Assembly (NCBI GenBank): GCA_902778935.1
Contig: CACYZT010000002.1
Location: forward strand, 248,001 to 312,000
Direction: 5' to 3'
Source: an uncultured Bacteroidales bacterium
GTDB taxonomy: Bacteria; Bacteroidota; Bacteroidia; Bacteroidales; Paludibacteraceae
DNA: 64,000 nt
Of this stretch, positions 25,087 through 33,469 are shown in pieces. Position 1 is the stretch's first letter, and each line of letters starts with the position of its first letter. The notes below the pieces were generated by a model. The model did not search any database, was not told the DNA's origin, and worked only from the letters and a program-made list of their open reading frames with translations. The position numbers were made by a program, and so were the translations under genes.

Positions 25087-25617
25087 ATGGTAAATGACCA
25101 AATTGTAAATTACTTCGTTCACGAGTCATCGTATGTGGATGACGGTTGCCGCATAGGCAAGGGCACAAAGATTTGGCATTTCTGCCATATCATGCATGAC
25201 TGTACGATAGGCGAAGAATGCAATATCGGCCAGAACGTCGTTATATCGCCCAACGTGGTGCTTGGACGGAACTGCAAGGTGCAGAACAATGTATCCGTCT
25301 ATACCGGTGTTCGGTGCGAGGACGATGTGTTCCTCGGTCCCTCGATGGTGTTTACCAATGTGCTCAATCCCCGTGCGGCAGTCAACCGCAAGGATGAGTT
25401 CAAGCCGACGCTCATTCGTCGTGGCGCCACCATCGGAGCAAACGCTACCATCGTCTGCGGTCATACGCTCGGCGAGTACTGCATGGTCGGTGCCGGTTCG
25501 GTAGTGACCAAAGATGTACCGGCATACGCGCTCATGGTCGGCAATCCCGCCCGTCAAATCGGATGGGTCAACAAGCATGGCGACAGATGTGCTTCGCTCG
25601 AGCAAGCCATGCAATAA
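25087..25617 (+). CDS. hexapeptide-repeat N-acetyltransferase (WbpD/WlbB-like)
   Basis: 176 residues forming a left-handed beta-helix: repeated hexads such as [27 protein letters not shown] and [37 protein letters not shown] is the typical C-terminal cap. The closest known type is the UDP-2-acetamido-3-amino-2,3-dideoxy-glucuronate N-acetyltransferase of surface polysaccharide synthesis. No other sugar genes are nearby. The N-terminus ([10 protein letters not shown]) is encoded by GTAAATGACCAAATTG phrase-like sequence. Confidence 0.82.
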   Translation: MVNDQIVNYFVHESSYVDDGCRIGKGTKIWHFCHIMHDCTIGEECNIGQNVVISPNVVLGRNCKVQNNVSVYTGVRCEDDVFLGPSMVFTNVLNPRAAVNRKDEFKPTLIRRGATIGANATIVCGHTLGEYCMVGAGSVVTKDVPAYALMVGNPARQIGWVNKHGDRCASLEQAMQ

Positions 25618-25660
25618 CAATCGTCAAATCGTAAATCGTAAATCGTCAAATCGTAAATAC
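25618..25660. repeat. junction phrase repeat (TCAAATCGTAAA words)
   Basis: Five consecutive CGTCAAAT/CGTAAAT words fill the gap between the acetyltransferase and the DUF4293 gene. Confidence 0.7.
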
Positions 25661-25664
25661 TCTT

Positions 25665-26144
25665 ATGATTCAAAGAATTCAAACATTGTATTTATTGGCC
25701 GTCGTCATACTGGGTATCGTACTGATATGGCTGCCGGTCGTACAGTTCGTTTCGCCCGAAGGCGCAGAAACACTGGATATCTACTATCTGAATGCGATAT
25801 GCCTGCAAAACGCGACCGCCGAACCTTTCGACATCATCTTGCCGGGTTTATGGGGGCTGCTGACAACCACAGCTTTGATACCTCTTTTGGCACTCGTGGA
25901 TATTTTTCTGTATAAGAAACGTCTTCTACAGGCGCGTCTGAATATCTTCACAGCCCTGCTGTGTCTGGGCTACTACGGAGTGTTGGCTCTGTATATATGG
26001 CAGGTCAAGTTGTCTTTTGGTCTGGACTGGCATATCATGCCCTACGCATCCTTCCCCTTGATTTGCTTTGTATTAACCCTCATGGCTACGCGTCGTATCC
26101 TCAAGGACGAGGCGCTCGTTCGCGCAGCCGATAGAATTCGATAA
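25665..26144 (+). CDS. DUF4293 family membrane protein
   Basis: 159 residues beginning MIQRIQTLYLLAVVILGIVL, the signature N-terminus of DUF4293, which is confined to Bacteroidota. Four transmembrane helices are predicted (about 8-26, 60-80, 90-112 and 122-142). The function is unknown. It is 2 bases from the mechanosensitive channel gene and probably translated with it. Confidence 0.85.
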   Translation: MIQRIQTLYLLAVVILGIVLIWLPVVQFVSPEGAETLDIYYLNAICLQNATAEPFDIILPGLWGLLTTTALIPLLALVDIFLYKKRLLQARLNIFTALLCLGYYGVLALYIWQVKLSFGLDWHIMPYASFPLICFVLTLMATRRILKDEALVRAADRIR

Positions 26145-26146
26145 GT

Positions 26147-27154
26147 ATGAATACGCTCATGATGATTCTGCTGCAGGCGGCTCCTACGCCGGAGCAGATA
26201 GAAGCCAAACGGGACTCTATCCGTGCGGGGGCGAAGATGATGATTGAGACCGCCAAGAGCGACCCTGAGACTTTCTGGCAGGAAGTAGGCACAGCGACCT
26301 TGCATTTCGGCATCAAAGTGCTGGTGGCGCTGCTTATCTTCGTCATTGGTATCTTACTCATCCGCTGGATACAGCATCTGCTCAAGAAAGCATTCGAGCG
26401 CCGCAAGACGGAGCCGACCATTGCGTCTTTCGTCTCCTCGTTCGTCTCTATCTCGCTGACGGTTCTGATTATCATCATCTCGGTAGGCACATTAGGTGTG
26501 AATACCACTTCGCTCGCGGCTCTGCTGGCGGCAGGAGGTATGGCTATCGGTATGGCGCTCTCCGGTACGGTGCAGAATTTCTCCGGCGGACTGATGATTT
26601 TGGCGTTCAAGCCCTTCAAAGCCGGCGATCTCATCGAGGCGCAAGGTACGCTCGGAACGGTCATTGAGGTCAATATCACCGCCACCAAAGTGCTCACGCC
26701 CGACAACCGCGTGGTCATTCTCCCGAATGGTGCGCTGTCGAACGGCACGATTAACAACTATAACGGACGTCCGTTGCGCCGCATCGAATGGACGGTGAGC
26801 GTGTCGTACGGCGTGGATGCCAAGGCATGCAAGGACGCTATTCTCGCGATTGTCAACTCCGACCCCCGCGTGCTGCAGGAGGATACGAATATGACGAAAC
26901 TCTATAAGGAGTTGCAGATTCAGAACTACCAGCTCTCCACTGTGAATTATAAGATGGATGCCATCCCTGCACCGTTCGTGGCGCTCAAGTCGCTGAATTC
27001 CAACGATATCACGTTTGTGGTACGTGCGTGGGTGCGCGCCGCGGACTACTGGGGTGTCTTCTTTGACCTCCAGGAGCGTTTCTATACCGAACTGCCGCCG
27101 CAAGGCTTCACCTTCGCTTACCCGCATGTCGATGTCACGATGCTGAACCAATGA
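26147..27154 (+). CDS. mscS: MscS-family mechanosensitive channel
   Basis: 335 residues. Three transmembrane segments are predicted; the pore-lining TM3 shows AALLAAGGMAIGMALSGTVQ, with the Gly/Ala packing pattern of MscS. The beta domain (GDLIEAQGTLGTVIEVNI, NGALSNGTINNY) and the alpha/beta C-terminal vestibule follow. It releases osmolytes on hypo-osmotic shock. The C-terminal stop overlaps the rlmN start inside a CCAATGACCAATG repeat. Confidence 0.93.
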   Translation: MNTLMMILLQAAPTPEQIEAKRDSIRAGAKMMIETAKSDPETFWQEVGTATLHFGIKVLVALLIFVIGILLIRWIQHLLKKAFERRKTEPTIASFVSSFVSISLTVLIIIISVGTLGVNTTSLAALLAAGGMAIGMALSGTVQNFSGGLMILAFKPFKAGDLIEAQGTLGTVIEVNITATKVLTPDNRVVILPNGALSNGTINNYNGRPLRRIEWTVSVSYGVDAKACKDAILAIVNSDPRVLQEDTNMTKLYKELQIQNYQLSTVNYKMDAIPAPFVALKSLNSNDITFVVRAWVRAADYWGVFFDLQERFYTELPPQGFTFAYPHVDVTMLNQ

Positions 27155-27180
27155 CCAATGACCAATCACCAATGACCAAT
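27149..27180. repeat. junction phrase repeat (TGACCAA) carrying the mscS stop and rlmN start
   Basis: AACCAATGACCAATGACC words with ATGA overlaps: the repeat itself supplies the TGA stop of mscS and the ATG start of rlmN. Confidence 0.7.
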
Positions 27181-28230
27181 GTCTTGCTTGGCAAGACGCT
27201 GCCTGAACTGCAAGAGGTGGCATTGAGCGTCGGATTGCCGAAGTTCGCAGGCAAGCAACTTGCCGAATGGCTCTATGTGCGGCAGGTTCGTTCGTTCGAC
27301 GAGATGACCAATATCTCGCTCAAAGGCCGCGAAGCACTCCGCGAGCGCTATGTTATCGGTCGCCATGCACCGGTCCGCGAAGCCGTCAGCACAGATGGCA
27401 CCCGCAAATACCTCTTCGAAATCTGTCAGTCCGAAGGACGGTCTAACAGCGAAGCCGGTCATTTCGTAGAAACGGTCTATATCCCTGATGACGACCGCGC
27501 TACGCTATGCGTGTCCTCGCAGGCAGGATGCAAGATGGGTTGCCGTTTCTGCATGACAGGTACACTCGGTTTCCACGGCCATCTCTGTGCCGCAGACATT
27601 CTCAATCAGATATTCGCTATCGACCAATGGGCAATGACAAATGACCAATTACAAATTACCAATTTGGTCTTCATGGGCGAAGGCGAACCGATGGACAACC
27701 TCGACCAGGTCCTTCGGGCGCTGCAGATCATGACGGCTCCGTACGGCTGTGCCTGGTCGCCCAAACGCATCACGGTCTCCACCGTCGGAATACCGGCTAT
27801 GAAGCGCTTTCTGGACGAAAGCGAATGTCATCTGGCCGTATCGATGCACAACCCCTTCCCAGACGAGCGGGCACAGATGATGCCGGCGGAGAAACTGATG
27901 TCCATCACTGATGTGGTGGCGCTCATCAAGCAATACGACTGGTCGCACCAACGCCGTGTCAGCTTCGAATATATCTGCTGGCAGCACAATACCACGCTGC
28001 GTCATGCCAAGGAACTGTTGCGACTGCTCAAAGGGCTGAACTGCCGTATCAACCTCATCCGTTTTCATGAAGGCGTGGACCGCGATTTCCCGGCATCGAA
28101 CGAGCAGCAGATGGCTTTTTTCCGGGATTACCTCACAGAGCATGGCTTGACGACCACCATCCGCCGTTCGCGAGGCGAAGACATCCTTGCCGCCTGCGGC
28201 CAACTCGTCAACGCCTTACAATCACGCTAG
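27151..28230 (+). CDS. rlmN: 23S rRNA (A2503) / tRNA (A37) methyltransferase RlmN
   Basis: Radical SAM enzyme, 359 residues. The cluster motif is CKMGCRFC (about 127-134), and a conserved cysteine near the C-terminus (LAACGQL) forms the methyl intermediate. Two stretches look inserted. Residues near 92-104 (CQSEGRSNSEAGH) derive from the dispersed hairpin element at 27423-27460. Residues near 157-169 (DQWAMTNDQLQIT) derive from GACCAATTACAAATTACC phrase repeats just before VFMGEGEPMDN. The frame is kept, so the enzyme is probably active. Confidence 0.93.
   Translation: MTNDQSPMTNVLLGKTLPELQEVALSVGLPKFAGKQLAEWLYVRQVRSFDEMTNISLKGREALRERYVIGRHAPVREAVSTDGTRKYLFEICQSEGRSNSEAGHFVETVYIPDDDRATLCVSSQAGCKMGCRFCMTGTLGFHGHLCAADILNQIFAIDQWAMTNDQLQITNLVFMGEGEPMDNLDQVLRALQIMTAPYGCAWSPKRITVSTVGIPAMKRFLDESECHLAVSMHNPFPDERAQMMPAEKLMSITDVVALIKQYDWSHQRRVSFEYICWQHNTTLRHAKELLRLLKGLNCRINLIRFHEGVDRDFPASNEQQMAFFRDYLTEHGLTTTIRRSRGEDILAACGQLVNALQSR
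27423..27460. repeat. dispersed hairpin element inside rlmN
   Basis: CTGTCAGTCCGAAGGACGGT plus CT (27423-27444), then AACAGCGAAGCCGGTC. The first 22 bases are identical to two copies in the TrmH-family gene at 50610 and 50655. The core TCC-GAA-GGA is self-complementary around GAA. Confidence 0.8.
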
Positions 28231-28260
28231 TCACCACCACCACTCTTTCGAATGACGGTG

Positions 28261-28290
28261 CAAAGATACTACGATTTATGTCCGTTTCAA
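28261..28290 (-). promoter_or_regulatory. orphan minus-strand promoter between converging genes
   Basis: On the minus strand: TTG (28290-28288), 19 bases, TATCTTTG (28268-28261). It points into the 3' end of rlmN, with no minus-strand gene downstream. It could make an antisense RNA to rlmN or be the remnant of a lost gene. Confidence 0.55.
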
Positions 28291-28315
28291 TGGACAAAAT
28301 GTCCTGAAAATGTCC
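28274..28315. repeat. AAAATGTCC direct repeats over the orphan promoter
   Basis: TTTATGTCC (end 28283), AAAATGTCC (end 28304) and AAAATGTCC (end 28315) lie 21 and 11 bp apart, on one face of the helix. GGAC-AAAAT-GTCC also forms an inverted repeat (28292-28304). An operator is likely. Confidence 0.5.
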
Positions 28316-28404
28316 ACATTTCGCAGTGGCGGTCAGGAACGTAGCATTTTCCAGAGACAAAGAGTCATTATCAGCTCAAACAACGACTACGAAAAATCTA
28401 AGGG

Positions 28405-29199
28405 TTAGAGCATTTTGCTGAGGTGGTCGTAGTATTTGGGAGAGACGGGGACTGGACGATGGGAATCCACGTCCAGTTCGGCTTGGATGAAGCCTTCCTT
28501 ATCGCGTCTGAGCACTTTGACATGACGGGGATTGACGAAGAAAGAGCGCTGGCAACGGATGATACCATGCTTAGACATGATATCCTCTATGCCCCGCATC
28601 GACTGGCGCAACGAGTATTCCTTGAGTGCGTTACCCTCCATATAATGGATAGAGACATAGTTCTCCTCCGCCTCGACATAGAGAAGAACATCATGGGCAA
28701 TAACCAGTTTAAGGCGACCGGTATTATCCACAAAGCGTATAAGGTCTTCTTCCGCGACTTCATCTTCATCGGGCCGAATATAAGCAAAGAGGATAGCAAA
28801 GATGATATAGGGATAGGAGAGCGTAGCGAGGGAAACCTGCATACATTTCGCCAAAGCCGGGAAATAGCCGTAAGTGCCATAGATGAGCGCCATATACAGA
28901 GCAGCAAAGCACGAATAGATAAACACCTCTCCGAAAGACCAGAGGGCATACTGCCACCAGCTGATCCGATGATTTCTGCCGACAGCACTCATGGTAATAC
29001 GCGAAACGGCGATGACACCAATCAGGATACTGGTCAGCATCAGCGTATTGAAAACCTCCATCTCAGGACCGGTATGGAGGAACTCCATTATCCAGCGACT
29101 CTCATAAATGAGTATGAAGCCCAGGAAGAACACGGGCATAGCGAACACATGCAGCAAAAGCACGGTCAGCGACACAAGCGAAGAAGGAATTTTATTCAT
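28405..29199 (-). CDS. LytTR-family transcriptional regulator with membrane domain
   Basis: 264 residues. The N-terminal half carries four predicted transmembrane helices (about 10-32, 48-66, 83-105 and 120-145). The C-terminal 100 residues are a LytTR DNA-binding domain (LVIAHDVLLYVEAEENYVSI, LRQSMRGIEDI, IRCQRSFFVNPRHVKVL). No response-regulator receiver is present, so signal sensing is probably through the membrane part. Direct repeats in the divergent intergenic region (29263-29306) are candidate binding sites. It ends convergent to rlmN. Confidence 0.9.
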   Translation of the reverse strand: MNKIPSSLVSLTVLLLHVFAMPVFFLGFILIYESRWIMEFLHTGPEMEVFNTLMLTSILIGVIAVSRITMSAVGRNHRISWWQYALWSFGEVFIYSCFAALYMALIYGTYGYFPALAKCMQVSLATLSYPYIIFAILFAYIRPDEDEVAEEDLIRFVDNTGRLKLVIAHDVLLYVEAEENYVSIHYMEGNALKEYSLRQSMRGIEDIMSKHGIIRCQRSFFVNPRHVKVLRRDKEGFIQAELDVDSHRPVPVSPKYYDHLSKML

Positions 29200-29262
29200 A
29201 ATTTAGTCTCCTAATTTAGTGTGACGAAATCGGAAATTATCTAATTTCGTCCCTATATATTG

Positions 29263-29306
29263 ATTTTAGTCATCAAAATGGCTATTTTAGTCACATTTTT
29301 TAGTCA
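29263..29306 (+). promoter_or_regulatory. ATTTTAGTCA direct repeats, candidate LytTR operator
   Basis: ATTTTAGTCA at 29263-29272 and 29284-29293 are exact copies with starts 21 bp apart; a third, TTTTTAGTCA, ends at 29306. Twenty-one-bp spaced direct repeats are the usual LytTR target geometry. They lie just upstream of the promoter at 29321. Confidence 0.6.
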
Positions 29307-29320
29307 CTCATCACAATTGT

Positions 29321-29351
29321 TTGTCCACGTCCGTCAAAAGCAGTAATTTTG
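29321..29351 (+). promoter_or_regulatory. promoter of the 31-codon ORF
   Basis: TTG (29321-29323), 20 bases, TAATTTTG (29344-29351). Predicted start near 29358, leader about 40 nt. Confidence 0.75.
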
Positions 29352-29398
29352 CACCGAATTTGAAACAACATTGTATCATCTATTAAATAATTATAGAT

Positions 29399-29494
29399 AT
29401 GAAAACTGTTCAACGTATTGGATTTGACCTGTTGGTCGCACTATATTGTCTTCAATTACCGGCTGTAGTAGCCTATTTGGTAATGAACCTGTAA
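29399..29494 (+). CDS. 31-residue hydrophobic small protein
   Basis: ATG 29399 to TAA 29494. The product starts MKTVQRIGFDLLVALY and is hydrophobic to the end (about residues 9-30), so it could be a single-span membrane peptide or a secreted signal precursor. It has a strong promoter of its own and possible LytTR sites upstream, which argues that it is real. It has no known family. Confidence 0.5.
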   Translation: MKTVQRIGFDLLVALYCLQLPAVVAYLVMNL

Positions 29495-29503
29495 ACAGTA
29501 AAA

Positions 29504-29548
29504 GTTAAATCGTTAAATTGTTAAATTGTTAAATCGTTAATTCGTTAT
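29504..29548. repeat. junction phrase repeat (GTTAAAT words)
   Basis: Six GTTAAATCGTTAAATT-type words between the small ORF and the gene at 29552. Confidence 0.7.
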
Positions 29549-29551
29549 ATT

Positions 29552-30049
29552 ATGGACAAGACTGTTATTATTCAACCAGAGAGCGGATTGCAGTACGACT
29601 GGAAAGCAATCGCGATGAATCCGAGTGGTCATCATGAGCCTCAACTTGATTTAGTGGCATACAAGGCCCTATATACTAATAAGATTGCGCAAGCGCGCGC
29701 GTGTGGACAGGAGCCGGTACTGGTTAGCCTTCCTATCATGGACGAGAATCGCTATTTCGCCCATATCACCCGCGGCCTGAGCATGCAGGAGCGCAAGAAC
29801 ATCCTTTATTGGTTAGGCGGTAAGACGGAGCGTCTGCGCAATATCCACGCGCTGTACAACTTAGCCATCTTCCGTCTCGCGTCCCTGCAATGCGTTCATA
29901 TCATCGATATCACCAGTCCGATGCTCGCCAACCCTCATTACGACGAGTTGCTCGAGCAGGACGGAGTGACATTGTCTGACGCAGGTCAGCGCATCGTGGA
30001 CGGCGAGTTAGCGTCTCTTCGCAGCCGCCTTAGCGTTCTCGCGAGCTAA
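29552..30049 (+). CDS. hypothetical protein, possibly SGNH-hydrolase-like
   Basis: 165 residues, no signal peptide. It has VLVSLPIMDENRYFAHITRG in the middle and DGVTLSDAGQRIVDGEL near the end, which resembles the D-x-x-H-like block V region of SGNH hydrolases (with Ser-Asp-Ala-Gly rather than the usual His). An upstream GDS block is not evident, so the assignment is weak. Its last 42 bases overlap the 3' end of yidC on the other strand. Confidence 0.5.
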   Translation: MDKTVIIQPESGLQYDWKAIAMNPSGHHEPQLDLVAYKALYTNKIAQARACGQEPVLVSLPIMDENRYFAHITRGLSMQERKNILYWLGGKTERLRNIHALYNLAIFRLASLQCVHIIDITSPMLANPHYDELLEQDGVTLSDAGQRIVDGELASLRSRLSVLAS

Positions 30050-31918
30050 ACGCTGCTGTTCACGCTGCATCGCCTCGAGGCGAGCCATGAAGCCGGACTT
30101 AGGTTTGCCGGCTTTTTTCTTTTTATTCTCTTCCATCTCACGGAGCATCTTCTCGTCATCCAGCGCCCAACGGAAAATCATGGTCTGGAGGATGGTGATG
30201 AACAGCGAGACGAGGTAGTAGTAACTCAGACCGGCCGCGTAATCATTGAAGATAAAGAGGAACATCAGCGGCATGGCGTACATCATATACTTCATGAACT
30301 TCATATTCGGGTCGGTAGCCTGCGACTGCATGGTGATATAGGTGTACGCGATATTACAGATGGTCATCAGCAAGCAGAAGAGCGAGAGGTGGTCGCCAAG
30401 GAGCGGGATATTGAATCCCCAATGGAAGACGGCATCATAGGTAGAGAGATCGTCCGCCCAGAAGAGCGACTTACCACGAAGCTCGATAGCCGTAGGCAGG
30501 AACCAGAACATAGCCATCAGAACGGGGAACTGGAACAACATCGGCAGACAGCCGGACATCGGACTGACACCCGCCTGGTTGTACAACTGCATAGTAGCCT
30601 GCTGACGCTCCTGCATCTTCTCCGCAGGATATTTGGCGTTAATCTCGTCAATCTGCGGCTTGAGCGCACGCATCTTCGCGCTCGACTTATAGGAGACGAA
30701 GACGAACGGCAGGATGATGAGTTTGATGACGATGGTCATCAGAAGGATGACGATACCGATATGCAGTCCCCAGGACGTGAAGAGGTCAAACATAGGAATG
30801 ACGAGTGCGGTATTGATCCAGCTGACGATTTTCCAGCCAAGCGGCACAAGTTTATTGAGATAGAGGCGATCCTCTTTCTCCACACCTTCGTCATACGCCT
30901 TGAGGGTATGGTAATGGTTCGGTCCGCAATAGAAGCGGAATCCGGTGAGCGAACGTCCATTGAGGTCAAACGGCACCGAGGTATGTGTGCTGTACTCCTT
31001 GATATAACCGGAGTGCTTGCCTTGCAGGGTTGATTGGAGCTGCGTGGAAGAGAACGCATCATCGGCGATGAGCACGGTAGAGAAGAACTGGTCTTTGTAG
31101 CCAATCCATTTGATACGCGCGGACTCTTTGGCACTATCATCCTTGCTCTCGCTCAGTTTCTCCATATCGCCGCCCACGAGCATGTATTGGAGCTGCGCAT
31201 AGCGCTCTTCGAACTTACGTCCCTGCTCTTGCTGCGGGATGAGTTGACGCCACTGGAGTTCGAGCGAATTGATATTCTGCGCCAGCTCGGTCTGCATGTT
31301 ATGCGGTTCGAGCGCGAGATGAACCATATAGTTGTCCGACAACTCATAGACGAAATCGAGCCAAGCGTCCTCGGACGCGGTCGGCAGACGCATGATTACT
31401 TTGTTCGGCTGGTCGCTCTCCACGGGCGTGAAATACAGGTTGGAGGTCTGCAGGATACGATTGTTCGCTGTGATGAGCGTGAGAGCGAAGGATGCTTCGT
31501 CTGCGCGGAAGAGGCAGAGCGGGTTGACCGAATCACCCGAAGCGTGATACTCCGGCAACTCGGCGCGGACGATACGTCCACCGAGGGTCGAGAGCGTCAG
31601 ACGCAGTTTGTCGTTCTGCAGCGTGACCCATTGCTCTTCGCCTTGTGCGGCACCGGCAAACGTACCATAGGCAGCCTGCAGACGTTGCTGCTGTTGCTCG
31701 GCTGAAACGGTTTCGGGTTGCTGCGCTGCTTCACCGGCTACCAACTGGAGCGAGTCCGACAGACGCTGCGCCTCAGCCTCAGCCAGACGCACCAAACTAA
31801 TGGAATCCTGGATACGCTGACGCTCCGCAAGTTGCTCTTTCGACGGACGCTGTATCCATGTGAATCCGATAATAATTACGGCTATAATTAAAAAGCCAAT
31901 CCAAGTGTTTTTATCCAT
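30008..31918 (-). CDS. yidC: membrane protein insertase YidC
   Basis: 636 residues. An N-terminal transmembrane anchor (WIGFLIIAVIIIGFTWI) precedes a coiled-coil and large periplasmic beta domain (about 70-360). The conserved five-helix insertase core lies at about 370-600, with YKSSAKMRALKPQIDEIN and GVSPMSGCLPMLFQFPVLMA. The C-terminal tail is long and basic (ARENAKAAAKRR), as usual for ribosome contact. Its stop lies inside the convergent gene at 29552. It is followed upstream by an unrelated porin gene rather than pyrG. Confidence 0.97.
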   Translation of the reverse strand: MDKNTWIGFLIIAVIIIGFTWIQRPSKEQLAERQRIQDSISLVRLAEAEAQRLSDSLQLVAGEAAQQPETVSAEQQQQRLQAAYGTFAGAAQGEEQWVTLQNDKLRLTLSTLGGRIVRAELPEYHASGDSVNPLCLFRADEASFALTLITANNRILQTSNLYFTPVESDQPNKVIMRLPTASEDAWLDFVYELSDNYMVHLALEPHNMQTELAQNINSLELQWRQLIPQQEQGRKFEERYAQLQYMLVGGDMEKLSESKDDSAKESARIKWIGYKDQFFSTVLIADDAFSSTQLQSTLQGKHSGYIKEYSTHTSVPFDLNGRSLTGFRFYCGPNHYHTLKAYDEGVEKEDRLYLNKLVPLGWKIVSWINTALVIPMFDLFTSWGLHIGIVILLMTIVIKLIILPFVFVSYKSSAKMRALKPQIDEINAKYPAEKMQERQQATMQLYNQAGVSPMSGCLPMLFQFPVLMAMFWFLPTAIELRGKSLFWADDLSTYDAVFHWGFNIPLLGDHLSLFCLLMTICNIAYTYITMQSQATDPNMKFMKYMMYAMPLMFLFIFNDYAAGLSYYYLVSLFITILQTMIFRWALDDEKMLREMEENKKKKAGKPKSGFMARLEAMQREQQRLARENAKAAAKRR

Positions 31919-31942
31919 TCTATTTATATTTAGTTTTTCTAA

Positions 31943-32698
31943 TTATTTCTTTTTCAGTTTTCCGAACATGACGCCCACATAGAGTCGCGGTCCGCTCGGA
32001 GTGACAAAATGGTCCCATTTGACCTGTTGCCCCACTTCCGACAGTCCTTTGTTATGGATATTGAAAGGCAACATATAATCTATGCGAATAAGCAAAGCGA
32101 TATGGTTGGTCAGCCCGATCTCCATTCCCACATAGGGGTCGAGGAAGAAGAAAGGCGTTTTCACGAAGGAAGAGTTATAGATAGTTGCGGTACTGTCCGT
32201 GGGGTTGGTCGGGTCCGTCGGCTGCACCACTTCGTCTTGCGCCGGCACATAGAGTTTTCTCATCGAACCGCCGCCGACAGTCATACCTATCATCGGACGC
32301 ACTTTACCCCAGTTGCCATAGAAATCGCACAGCGCACCACCCCATCCTGTCCGCACATTCGAACCGGTACCCATCAGCGGCATGGTGCTCACGAATCCCT
32401 CTGCGCCAAGGTGAATATGGTCAATCAGATGCACCCTCAGCGCTCCGCCCAAACCAAAGCACGCACCCGATTTCGGGAGGCCTTTGACATAATCAGAACT
32501 ACCCAGACCGGTATTGCTGAATACCTTGGTCGGGTCGTCGGAGAAGAGGTATCCGGCGTGCAGCATCATACCACCGGAGAAACCGGTGAACACATGCGAC
32601 GCGCTGTGCTTCTCCGACTTACCATCGGCCTCCTGCTCTTGAGCCACAAGGCCCAAGGGCAGAAGAACCAATACTATCCACAAAATGTTTCTTCTCAT
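31943..32698 (-). CDS. outer-membrane beta-barrel protein
   Basis: 251 residues with a signal peptide (ILWIVLVLLPLGLVAQ). The mature part has alternating strands (GGMMLHAGYLF, VGMEIGLTNHIALLIRIDYM) and ends GPRLYVGVMFGKLKKK. It resembles small Bacteroidales outer-membrane barrels without a named substrate. It overlaps the deoD stop by 4 bases (ATGA), so the pair is cotranscribed. Confidence 0.7.
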   Translation of the reverse strand: MRRNILWIVLVLLPLGLVAQEQEADGKSEKHSASHVFTGFSGGMMLHAGYLFSDDPTKVFSNTGLGSSDYVKGLPKSGACFGLGGALRVHLIDHIHLGAEGFVSTMPLMGTGSNVRTGWGGALCDFYGNWGKVRPMIGMTVGGGSMRKLYVPAQDEVVQPTDPTNPTDSTATIYNSSFVKTPFFFLDPYVGMEIGLTNHIALLIRIDYMLPFNIHNKGLSEVGQQVKWDHFVTPSGPRLYVGVMFGKLKKK

Positions 32699-33414
32699 TC
32701 AACAGCTATATCAAATGCCACGTCCATCATATTGGTGAACGAGTTCTGGCGTTGCTCGGCGGTCGTTGCCTCGCCGGTCAGAATATGGTCACTAACGGTA
32801 CAGATGACGAGTGCTTTCTTACCCGCACGCGCCGCATTGAGGTACAGAGCCGGCGCTTCCATCTCATCCGCCAGCACGCCCATCTTCGTCCAGTTCGCTT
32901 TACGCGGGTCCTCGGAATAGAAGACATCCGCCGAATAGACATTACCTACATGGTAGCGATAGTGACGTTTCTCGCAGGAATCCACCGCCTTACGCGCCAG
33001 TTCGAATGTAGCGATAGGCGCAAAATTACCCTGGAGGTGGAACTGGTCGGCATAGTTACTCTCGGTGCAACTACCCAACGCGATGACGATATCGCCGAGT
33101 TGCACATAGTTCTGACGCGCACCGCACGAGCCGACGCGGATGATGGTATCCACATCATAGAAATTATAGAGCTCGTAGGTATAGATACCGATGGACGGAA
33201 TACCCATTCCGTGGCCCATGACGGTAATTTCTTTACCTTTGTATGTGCCCGTGTAAGCGAACATATTACGCACTTGGTTCACCAGTTTGGCGTTCTCCAG
33301 ATAGCGCTCCGCCATCAGTTTAGCACGCAGCGGGTCACCCGCCATAATGACTGTTTTTGCAATCTCTCCGTACTGCGCACCATTGTGCGGAGTAGGACAA
33401 TTTCCTTTTGCCAT
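32695..33414 (-). CDS. deoD: purine-nucleoside phosphorylase, DeoD type
   Basis: 239 residues, the exact size of the hexameric bacterial enzyme. It shows GDPLRAKLMAERYLEN (phosphate site), GHGMGIPSIGIYTYEL, RVGSCGA and the late motif VSDHIL with the catalytic Asp. It splits purine nucleosides with phosphate for salvage. Its pairing with an outer-membrane barrel raises the possibility that the barrel helps nucleoside entry; this is inference. Confidence 0.96.
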   Translation of the reverse strand: MAKGNCPTPHNGAQYGEIAKTVIMAGDPLRAKLMAERYLENAKLVNQVRNMFAYTGTYKGKEITVMGHGMGIPSIGIYTYELYNFYDVDTIIRVGSCGARQNYVQLGDIVIALGSCTESNYADQFHLQGNFAPIATFELARKAVDSCEKRHYRYHVGNVYSADVFYSEDPRKANWTKMGVLADEMEAPALYLNAARAGKKALVICTVSDHILTGEATTAEQRQNSFTNMMDVAFDIAVE

Positions 33415-33469
33415 AATTGTGTTTTTTTGAGGTTAATAAATATACTTGTTATTTCTCATTTCTCATTGG

